Shown here in pieces: positions 1-6,367 of a DNA stretch of 29,913 bases; position 1 is the stretch's first letter, and every line of letters begins with the position of its first letter. Origin of the DNA: JBPESN01 sp051710625 (GTDB lineage: Bacteria; Pseudomonadota; Gammaproteobacteria; Enterobacterales; Enterobacteriaceae); the NCBI RefSeq assembly GCF_051710625.1, contig NZ_JBPESN010000028.1:1-29913 (forward strand). The letters run 5' to 3'. A model generated the notes under the pieces. That model had not been told where the DNA came from. It did not search any database and saw only the letters and a list, made by a program, of their open reading frames with translations. The translations under genes and the position numbers were made by a program.

Positions 1-74
1 TTAATGAAAAAATGAATATGTAAGGTTTATTATCCACTCAGCGTACATTACGGCCTGTAGTGGTCAACTGAAAC

Positions 75-963
75 TGGCCACCGCGTTAGAGTTTTTCCAG
101 TGTCTATTTTCTGATTCCTTTGGTGGCAACCCACCGTTATATTCATGCGGCCTGAGTGCGCTGTAATATCCCACGATATGGTCGGTAACTTCATGAGCTG
201 CTTCGCTGAAGCTTTATGTAGCCCGTTACCGGTATCCACTCGTTTTTCAGACTTCTGAAGAAGCGCTCTATCGGACTGTTATCCCAACAGTTACCCCGCC
301 GACTCATGCTTTGTTTGATCCGGTAACGTCACAGCAACTGTCGGAACTGCCTGCTCGTATAGTGGCTTACCCTGTTCGCTGTGGAACATCACTCGGGCTG
401 GTTTACCACGCGTTTCCCATGCCATTTCCAGTGCTTTGATGGTCAGTCTACTGCCCGGGGAGAACGACATAGCCCAGCTCACCGGTTTCCTCGCGAACAG
501 ATCAAGAACAACCGCAAGGTATGCCTAGCGTTTCCCGGTCCAGATATACGGCACATCGCCGCACCATACCTGGTTTGGCTCCGTTACAGCGAACTGGCGC
601 TCAAGATATTCGGGATCGCAACGTGCTCCTGACCGCCACGCTTATACCTGTGCGTCGGCTGCTGACAACTGACCAACCCCAGCTTTTTTATGAGCCTGTG
701 CTTGCGAGCCAGCGCCCCATCCGGAAGCCTCTCTGGGTTGCCATGATGGCGATACTTCTCGCGCCAGCGGCGCCCATGGCTGATATTGTGCAGTTCATAA
801 CCCTGACTGCGCAATACCGTTCGCCTGCCGTCTGGCCTGTCAGGTTGACTTTCCCAGTATTTGTAATTGCTGCGATGAACCCTGAACACGTGGCAGAGTG
901 TGGCCACAGGACAATGCGCTCTGAGTTTCCCGATTAACGAGAACTGTTTAGGGAGTCTGACAT
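75..963 (-). pseudogene. IS3-family orfB (DDE transposase) remnant (copy 1)
   Basis: Three separate reading fragments match the OrfB of the copy at 25586-26456. They are the N-terminal part with the HVFRVHRS motif (584-907), the middle with GWAMSFSP (291-482) and the C-terminal part (48-239). The fragments lie in different frames or are separated by stops. The catalytic part near WCGDVTYIW is not in an open frame. The fragments match a DDE/rve integrase-core transposase, now non-functional. Outer limits are approximate. Confidence 0.75.
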
Positions 964-1236
964 CAAGAGCGCTGTAGCCTTTTTTAATATTTCGTTTTCC
1001 GTTTCAATGCGTTGTACCTTCTTCTTGAGCTCACGTATTTCGATTTGTTCCGGGGTTATAGGAGAGGCTTTTGGCGTTTTCCCCTGTCGCTCATCACGCA
1101 GTTATTTTAGCCATTTCATCATCGTAGGAAGGCCGACGTCCATGGCTTTTGCTGCTGGCGCGGCGGTGTAATTTTGGTCGACAACCAGTTAAGCGGATTC
1201 GCGTTTGAATTCAGGACTAAAATTTTTTCTTTGCAT
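964..1236 (-). pseudogene. IS3-family orfA remnant (copy 1)
   Basis: The reading starts ATG CAA AGA AAA AAT TTT and is colinear with the intact orfA of the copy at 25287. It encodes the N-terminal helix-turn-helix region of an IS3-type OrfA. In-frame TAA codons occur within the first 20 codons (at the position where the copy at the window end still has CAA) and again in the helix-turn-helix region, so no OrfA can be made. The left boundary is approximate. Confidence 0.75.
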
Positions 1237-1308
1237 TGGTGCATTCGTGTTGTTCTGATGTGAGCATATCACCTCTATTCAGGTGGTCAAATTCAGTGTG
1301 CCACTATA

Positions 1309-1366
1309 CTTTGCGGCAGGAAAGCGCGGCACCGCACGGCCGCAGGTGAATGAGGGGCTGCGCCAT
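1309..1366 (-). pseudogene. yfaE: yfaE (2Fe-2S ferredoxin) 5' fragment, cut by IS
   Basis: An ATG at 1366-1364 lies one base after the nrdB stop codon, as expected for the tightly coupled nrdAB-yfaE operon. The 19 readable codons (starting MAQPLIHLR and ending SCRK) resemble the N-terminus of E. coli YfaE by position and by the pattern of a first beta strand (LR..G..L.C). The reading is then cut by the end of the IS at 1308. The cysteine-rich cluster-binding part is absent, and the 55 bases on the other side of the IS show no continuation. In E. coli, YfaE supplies electrons that help build and maintain the diferric-tyrosyl radical of NrdB. The identification rests on position plus weak similarity over 19 residues. 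Confidence 0.65.
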
Positions 1367-1367
1367 G

Positions 1368-2498
1368 TTACAGCTGGAAGTCGCTAAGGTCCTCGCTGTT
1401 CACTTCGACGTCAATCTGACCTACCAGATAGGAACTGACCTCCACCTCCTGCGGCGCCACCTGCACGTTATCCGACACCAGCCAGGAGTTAATCCACGGA
1501 ATGGGATTAAAGCGGGTGGCGAAAGGCAGATCCAAGCCGACCGCCTGCATGCGGATATTAGTGATGTATTCCACATATTGGCACAGGATATCTTTGTTCA
1601 GGCCAATCATGGAGCCATCGCGGAACAGATAGCTGGCCCACTCTTTCTCCTGCTGCGCCGCCAGCAAGAACAAATTATAGCTTTCCTGCTGACATTCGCG
1701 GGCGATCTCGGCCATCTCGGGATCATCCTCGCCGGAACGCATCAGGTTCAGCATATGCTGGGTGCCAGTCAGATGCAGGGCTTCATCGCGGGCGATAAGG
1801 CGGATGATTTTGGCGTTACCTTCCATCAGCTCGCGCTCGGCGAAGGCGAAAGAGCAGGCGAAGCTGACGTAGAAGCGAATCGCCTCCAACGCATTGACGC
1901 TCATCAGGCAAAGATAAAGCTTTTTCTTTAGCTCGTGCAGGTTCACCACCACCGTTTTACCGTTGACCTGATGAGTGCCTTCGCCCAGCAGATGGTAATA
2001 GCTGGTCAGCTCGATAGGTCCGTCGTAATAGCCGGAGATATCCTTGGCGCGTTTCAGGATTTCCTCATTGGTGACGATGTCGTCGAACACCAGCGACGGA
2101 TCGTTGACGATATTGCGGATGATATGGGTATAGGAGCGCGAGTGTATGGTTTCGGAAAACGCCCAGGTTTCCACCCAGGTTTCCAGCTCCGGTATCGAAA
2201 TAAGCGGCAATAGCGCGACATTGGGGCTGCGGCCTTGGATGGAATCCAGCAGCGTCTGATATTTGAGGTTACTGATAAAAATATGTTTTTCGTGCTCCGG
2301 CAGCGCCTGATAGTCGATGCGATCGCGCGACACATCGACCTCTTCCGGACGCCAGAAAAACGACAATTGTTTCTCAATCAACTTTTCAAATATGTCGTAT
2401 TTCTGCTGATCAAAACGCGCAACGTTGACCGACTGGCCGAAGAACATCGGCTCCAGCAGTTGGTCGTTTTTAACTTGTGAAAAGGTGGTATAGGCCAT
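1368..2498 (-). CDS. nrdB: Class Ia ribonucleoside-diphosphate reductase beta subunit
   Basis: A 376-residue protein, the same length as E. coli NrdB and closely similar throughout. It houses the diiron centre and the stable tyrosyl radical used by NrdA to make deoxyribonucleotides. Visible ligands and radical site are the Asp in LLDSIQGRSP, Glu and His in FSETIHSRSYTH with the radical Tyr in the same motif, Glu in FAERELMEGN, and Glu and His in ARDEALHLTG. The C-terminal tail (SSYLVGQIDVEV then FQL) is the segment that docks onto NrdA. The start MAYTTFSQ is the family start. The gene lies 49 bp downstream of nrdA in one operon. No lesions are seen. Confidence 0.98.
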   Translation of the reverse strand: MAYTTFSQVKNDQLLEPMFFGQSVNVARFDQQKYDIFEKLIEKQLSFFWRPEEVDVSRDRIDYQALPEHEKHIFISNLKYQTLLDSIQGRSPNVALLPLISIPELETWVETWAFSETIHSRSYTHIIRNIVNDPSLVFDDIVTNEEILKRAKDISGYYDGPIELTSYYHLLGEGTHQVNGKTVVVNLHELKKKLYLCLMSVNALEAIRFYVSFACSFAFAERELMEGNAKIIRLIARDEALHLTGTQHMLNLMRSGEDDPEMAEIARECQQESYNLFLLAAQQEKEWASYLFRDGSMIGLNKDILCQYVEYITNIRMQAVGLDLPFATRFNPIPWINSWLVSDNVQVAPQEVEVSSYLVGQIDVEVNSEDLSDFQL

Positions 2499-2547
2499 GG
2501 TAACTCCCGTTACACGCGGACGGGATTGCTACCGCCCGCGCCTATGT

Positions 2548-4833
2548 TCAAATCTTGCAGGCGCCGCTTTCGCAATCGTCCTGCTGCGTCGACTGCATGT
2601 CTTCCTGCGTGTCTTCCGCGCCGTCGCGGGTGTTCTGGTAATACAGGGTTTTCACCCCGAATTTGTACGCGGTCAGCAAATCTTTTAACAGCTGCTTCAT
2701 CAATACTTTACCGGCCGGGAAACGGGACGGATCGTAATTGGTGTTGGCGGAAATGGCCTGATCGACGAACTTCTGCATCACACCCACCAAATGCAGATAG
2801 CCGTCGTTGTTTGGCATTTCCCACAGCAGCTCATAGGCGTTCTGTAACGAGATAGATTCCGGCACCACCTGGCGCAAAATACCGTCTTTGGACGCTTTGA
2901 TACTCACCAGGCCGCGCGGCGGTTCAATGCCGTTGGTGGCGTTGGAAATCTGCGAAGACGTTTCCGAAGGCATCAGCGCCGACAGGGTAGAGTTACGTAA
3001 GCCGTACTGCTTGATATCCGCGCGCAGCGCTTCCCAATCGTAATGCAGGGGTTCGCTAACGATGCCGTCGAGATCCTTTTTATAGGTGTCGACGGGCAAA
3101 ATACCCTGCGCATAGGTGGTCTCATTAAACCACGGGCAGGCGCCGCGCTCACGGGCCAGATCGTTGGACGCCTTCAACAGATAATATTGAATGGCTTCAA
3201 ACGTGCGGTGGGTCAGATTGTTGGCGCTGCCGTCGGAGTAGCGTACGCCATGTTTGGCTAGATAGTACGCGAAGTTAATTACGCCGACGCCGAGCGTGCG
3301 GCGGCCCATGGCGCTGCGGTTGGCGGCCAGGATCGGATAGTACTGGTAGTCGAGCAACGCATCAAGCGCGCGTACCGCAAGCGTCGCCAGCTCGCCCAGA
3401 TCGTCAAGGCTGTCGATAGCCCCAAGGTTAAAGGCCGACAGGGTACACAGGGCGATTTCACCGCTGTCGTCGTTGACATGCTCCAACGACTTGGTGGGCA
3501 GGGCGATTTCTAGGCACAGGTTGGACTGGCGAATCGGCGCCACCGCGGCGTCGAACGGGCTGTGGGTGTTGCAATGATCGACGTTTTGCACATAGATACG
3601 GCCGGTGGAAGCGCGCTCCTGCATCATCAGCGAGAACAGCTCCACCGCCTTGATGCGGCGCTGGCGGATGGTGCTGTCCTGCTCATACAAAGTATACAGC
3701 CGCTCGAATTCATCCTGATCGGCAAAGAAGGCGTCATACAGCCCCGGTACGTCGGAGGGGCTGAACAGCGTGATGTCTTCGCCTTTGACCAGACGCTGAT
3801 ACATCAGCTTGTTAAGCTGCACGCCGTAATCCATATGCCGCACCCGGTTGGCTTCCACGCCGCGGTTGTTTTTCAGCACCAGTAGGCTTTCGACTTCCAG
3901 ATGCCACATGGGATAGAACAACGTGGCCGCGCCGCCGCGCACGCCGCCCTGGGAGCAGGATTTGACCGCGGTCTGGAAATGTTTATAGAACGGAATACAG
4001 CCGGTATGGAAAGCTTCGCCGCCGCGAATCAAGCTCCCCAACGCGCGGATGCGGCCGACATTGATGCCTATCCCGGCGCGCTGGGACACATATTTCACAA
4101 TCGCGCTGGAGGTGGCGTTAATGGAGTCGAGGCTGTCGCCGCATTCGATGAGCACGCAGGAGCTGAACTGGCGGGTTGGGGTGCGTACGCCGGACATAAT
4201 CGGCGTCGGCAGCGATATCTTGAACGTTGAAACGGCGTCATAGAATCGCTTGACGTAATCCAGACGACGGGTCGTGCGCGGATAGCCGGAGAACAGGCAG
4301 GCTGCGACCAGCATATATAGAAACTGGGCGCTCTCATAAATTTCGCCGGTCACCCGGTTTTGCGCCAGATACTTGCCTTCCAGCTGTTTGATCGCGGCGT
4401 AAGAAAAATTCATATCGCGCCAATGATCGATAAACCCGTCCATCTGCTCGAATTCTTCGGCGCTGTAGTCGGTCAGCAAATGTTTATCGTATTTGCCCAT
4501 GGCGACCAGCCGCGACACATGATCGTAGAGTTTTGGCGGCTCAAACTGGCCATAGGCTTTTTTGCGCAAATGAAACACCGCCAGCCGGGCGGCGAGATAC
4601 TGGTAGTCGGGCGCCTCGCGTGAAATCAAATCCGCCGCGGCTTTGATAATAGTTTCATGAATATCGGCGGTTTTGATGCCGTCGTAGAACTGAATATGGG
4701 AGCGTAATTCCACTTGGGAAACGGAAACGTTTTCCAACCCTTCGGCCGCCCAGTCGATGACCTGGTGGATTTTATCAAGGTTAATGGTTTCTTTACGTCC
4801 ATCGCGCTTTGTGACGACCAAACTCTGGTTCAT
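2548..4833 (-). CDS. nrdA: Class Ia ribonucleoside-diphosphate reductase alpha subunit
   Basis: A 761-residue catalytic subunit that reduces NDPs to dNDPs. I chose the ATG at 4833 (MNQSLVVTKRDGRK), the family start. The open frame runs 43 codons further upstream, but only through the promoter region. Visible features are the N-terminal ATP-cone (residues about 1-95, KRDGRKETINLDKIHQV), the active-site Cys in SSCVLIECGDS, the Asn-x-Cys-x-Glu triad in QSNLCLEIALPT, the partner Cys in EIALCTLSAFN, the radical-transfer Tyr pair in KTLYYQNTRDG and the C-terminal shuttle cysteines in DDCESGACKI. It is intact and matches E. coli NrdA in length. It is the first gene of nrdA-nrdB-(yfaE). Confidence 0.98.
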   Translation of the reverse strand: MNQSLVVTKRDGRKETINLDKIHQVIDWAAEGLENVSVSQVELRSHIQFYDGIKTADIHETIIKAAADLISREAPDYQYLAARLAVFHLRKKAYGQFEPPKLYDHVSRLVAMGKYDKHLLTDYSAEEFEQMDGFIDHWRDMNFSYAAIKQLEGKYLAQNRVTGEIYESAQFLYMLVAACLFSGYPRTTRRLDYVKRFYDAVSTFKISLPTPIMSGVRTPTRQFSSCVLIECGDSLDSINATSSAIVKYVSQRAGIGINVGRIRALGSLIRGGEAFHTGCIPFYKHFQTAVKSCSQGGVRGGAATLFYPMWHLEVESLLVLKNNRGVEANRVRHMDYGVQLNKLMYQRLVKGEDITLFSPSDVPGLYDAFFADQDEFERLYTLYEQDSTIRQRRIKAVELFSLMMQERASTGRIYVQNVDHCNTHSPFDAAVAPIRQSNLCLEIALPTKSLEHVNDDSGEIALCTLSAFNLGAIDSLDDLGELATLAVRALDALLDYQYYPILAANRSAMGRRTLGVGVINFAYYLAKHGVRYSDGSANNLTHRTFEAIQYYLLKASNDLARERGACPWFNETTYAQGILPVDTYKKDLDGIVSEPLHYDWEALRADIKQYGLRNSTLSALMPSETSSQISNATNGIEPPRGLVSIKASKDGILRQVVPESISLQNAYELLWEMPNNDGYLHLVGVMQKFVDQAISANTNYDPSRFPAGKVLMKQLLKDLLTAYKFGVKTLYYQNTRDGAEDTQEDMQSTQQDDCESGACKI

Positions 4834-4913
4834 GCGGCAGTATACCTGTCTGAGTGACCCGCAACCGCCCTCGCTGGCGCGCAGGCAAAAATAGCGCCCT
4901 GCCAGAGGGCAAA

Positions 4914-4929
4914 CCACTATATATGGGGT
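4914..4929 (-). promoter_or_regulatory. Probable NrdR box 1 upstream of nrdA
   Basis: The plus-strand sequence CCACTATATATGGGGT matches 13 of 16 positions of the NrdR-box consensus (acaCwAtATaTwGtgt). It lies about 20 bp downstream of the proposed nrdA -10 element. NrdR is the dATP/ATP-sensing repressor of ribonucleotide reductase operons in enterobacteria. The assignment rests on consensus and location only. Confidence 0.65.
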
Positions 4930-4943
4930 CTTTTTGTTAGTTT

Positions 4944-4959
4944 GGTAACAAGATAGTGA
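4944..4959 (-). promoter_or_regulatory. Possible NrdR box 2 overlapping the nrdA -10
   Basis: GGTAACAAGATAGTGA lies exactly 30 bp from the first box, about three helix turns, as paired NrdR boxes usually do. It keeps only the half-site ATAGTG well (about 9 of 16 consensus positions). It covers the proposed -10 hexamer, so binding would block RNA polymerase. It is weaker than box 1. Confidence 0.45.
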
Positions 4960-4978
4960 CAAAGCCTGCGCAATGCAA
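4950..4978 (-). promoter_or_regulatory. Proposed nrdA promoter
   Basis: On the minus strand a -35 TTGCAT (4978-4973) and a -10 TATCTT (4955-4950) are separated by 17 bp. The arrangement of a DnaA box upstream and NrdR-type boxes over and just after the -10 resembles the E. coli nrdA promoter. The predicted leader is about 110 nt. Confidence 0.55.
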
Positions 4979-4998
4979 GTGAGTAACTTGCTTGCTTT

Positions 4999-5007
4999 TG
5001 TGGATAA
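4999..5007 (-). promoter_or_regulatory. DnaA box upstream of nrdA
   Basis: TTATCCACA on the minus strand is a perfect consensus DnaA-binding site, about 21 bp upstream of the proposed -35. In E. coli, DnaA boxes upstream of nrdAB couple dNTP supply to replication initiation. One perfect box is visible here. Confidence 0.75.
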
Positions 5008-5376
5008 CCATGGGGAGAAACGGTCATCAAGTGGGTAAGCCGCTATTGTGCCTGCGCTTCGCGCTTGTCAATTGCGGCGGATAAAAATTTCTAAAATAAT
5101 GTGATCGTTGCTTAATTGAATGCTAACTGTGATGGCCGCCAGAAGGAGACGGAATCGCTGGACGCGCTAGCAGGGGAAAAACGGGGTGACATGACTGGAC
5201 CGGAGGGCAGGGAAAAAGCAGGGCGAGAAGGCGGTGGTTCTTTGGCAGGAGGGGATAGCAGCGGGCGTAGCCAGGCGGGAGAGAGAAGAATCAGGCGCCG
5301 CCGGCGGCAAGGGCAGCCAAGGACGGCGATCGCGCCGGCCGTCCTTGTTGTTAATTGTCTCAGGCAGCAGGGCGCC
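5008..5376. other. Intergenic region with no recognisable gene
   Basis: This 370 bp separates the nrdA control region from the end of ubiG. In E. coli an autotransporter gene (yfaL) lies at this place; nothing resembling one is visible here. An open frame on the plus strand starting at 5116 runs into ubiG antisense and has a repetitive Gly/Arg/Glu composition, so I treat it as spurious. Confidence 0.5.
5319..5346 (-). terminator. Inverted repeat after ubiG, possible terminator
   Basis: The perfect 9-bp arms AAGGACGGC and GCCGTCCTT flank a 10-base loop, 30 bp after the ubiG stop. The T-rich tail (TTGTTGTT) is on the plus strand, so it fits a plus-strand terminator better than one for ubiG. 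Its function is uncertain. Confidence 0.4.
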
Positions 5377-6126
5377 TTACGCCTGGCGCCGCGCGTGCAG
5401 CATATAATTGACATCAACGTTGCCGCCGAGATAGAAACGATCCCGCAGCAGATTGTAATGCAGTCCGATAATGTGCTGCTCGCACAGCGGGGTGTCATCC
5501 ACCCAACCCAGCAATTCGGCGGGCTTAATGAATTTTGTAATATCGTGGGTCCCCCGCGGCACCATACGCAGCACATATTCAGCGCCGACGATAGCCATCA
5601 GCCAGGTTTTCGGGTTACGATTCAGCGTTGAGAAAAACACCTCCCCGCCGGGTTTCACCAAACGGGCGCAGGCCCGCACAATCGACGCCGGATCCGGCAC
5701 ATGCTCCAGCATTTCCATACAGGTTACGACATCATAGGCGCCAGGATGCGCCTCGGCGTGTTCTTCTACCGTCTGCTGGTGATACGCCAGCGTCACACCG
5801 TTCTCTAGTGCGTGCAGGCGCGCGCCTGCCAGCGGCTCGGCGCCCATATCCAACCCGGTGACCTTGGCCCCTTCCCGCGCCATGCTTTCCGCCAAAATGC
5901 CGCCCCCACAGCCCACGTCCAGCACGTTTTTGCCAAACAGCCCGCCGGCGCGTTCGAGAATATAATCCAGGCGCAGTGGATTGATGCGGTGCAGCGGTTT
6001 GAACTCTCCTTCGAGATCCCACCAGCGGGCGGCGACGGCGTCAAATTTGGCAATTTCGTTCGGATCGACGTTTTCCTGACGAGGCGCAGCCGGCTGGCTC
6101 GCTTCATTGCTCACTTCAGGGGTCAT
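5377..6126 (-). CDS. ubiG: Ubiquinone biosynthesis O-methyltransferase
   Basis: A 249-residue class I SAM-dependent methyltransferase that performs both O-methylations in ubiquinone synthesis at the membrane-associated Ubi complex. Motif I is VLDVGCGGGILAESMA (residues about 67-82), followed by the acidic loop GLDMG, then VVTCMEMLEHVPDP (motif II/post I) and LVKPGGEVFFSTLNR. The C-terminal ISGLHYN-type region is present as IIGLHYNLL. It is slightly longer than E. coli UbiG (240) because of an N-terminal extension. The start MTPEVSNE has a good ribosome site (AAGGAGCTG). The gene diverges from gyrA, as in E. coli. Intact. Confidence 0.96.
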   Translation of the reverse strand: MTPEVSNEASQPAAPRQENVDPNEIAKFDAVAARWWDLEGEFKPLHRINPLRLDYILERAGGLFGKNVLDVGCGGGILAESMAREGAKVTGLDMGAEPLAGARLHALENGVTLAYHQQTVEEHAEAHPGAYDVVTCMEMLEHVPDPASIVRACARLVKPGGEVFFSTLNRNPKTWLMAIVGAEYVLRMVPRGTHDITKFIKPAELLGWVDDTPLCEQHIIGLHYNLLRDRFYLGGNVDVNYMLHARRQA

Positions 6127-6285
6127 GTAACAGCTCCTTATTCATTTATCGGCTAAGTATACGCGCAACCGGACCGTCCGGCAGCCTGTTTGCCCGGAAA
6201 AGCGGGCATTTTCGGCGTGCCGTCGCGGTTGGGGGGCGCTTGCCGCGACATGAGATGATTCCGCTACGCCTTTCAACGGTGAGGT

Positions 6286-6314
6286 GCCCTTTCATAGAAA
6301 AAAGATGGTATACT
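6286..6314 (+). promoter_or_regulatory. Possible gyrA promoter
   Basis: A good -10 TATACT (6309-6314) lies 54 bp before the gyrA start. The -35 region, GCCCTT at 6286-6291, is poor. A weak -35 would suit a supercoiling-sensitive promoter, but this is read from the sequence only. Confidence 0.4.
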
Positions 6315-6367
6315 TTGACACCTTTAAATCCAGGTAGAAGCTTCATTAGTAGAGGGATAGCGGCTCC

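Larger units (their letters stand above)
56..1308 (-). mobile_element. IS3-family insertion sequence, decayed copy 1
   Basis: About 1253 bp, related over its whole length to the copy at 25215-26464 but in the opposite orientation. The left end reads TGTAGTGGTCAACTGAAACT and the right end finishes CCACTATA, where the other copies imply CCACTACA, so one terminal repeat base has changed. Flanks (GCC on the left, CTT on the right) give no target duplication, which suggests an adjacent deletion or rearrangement after insertion. orfA would start at 1236 but carries TAA codons where another copy has a CAA (Gln) codon. orfB survives only as fragments around 584-907, 291-482 and 48-239. The copy is almost certainly unable to make transposase. 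It sits inside yfaE. Confidence 0.9.

Noticed and set aside
4834..4962. N-terminal extension of NrdA by 43 residues
   Set aside because: The extension runs through the proposed leader and the NrdR box. The family start MNQSLVVTKRDG at 4833 gives the standard 761-residue length.
5116..5631. A 171-codon open frame on the plus strand opposite ubiG
   Set aside because: Its second half is antisense to ubiG and the first half has low-complexity Gly/Arg/Glu composition. No ribosome site or recognisable motif supports it.
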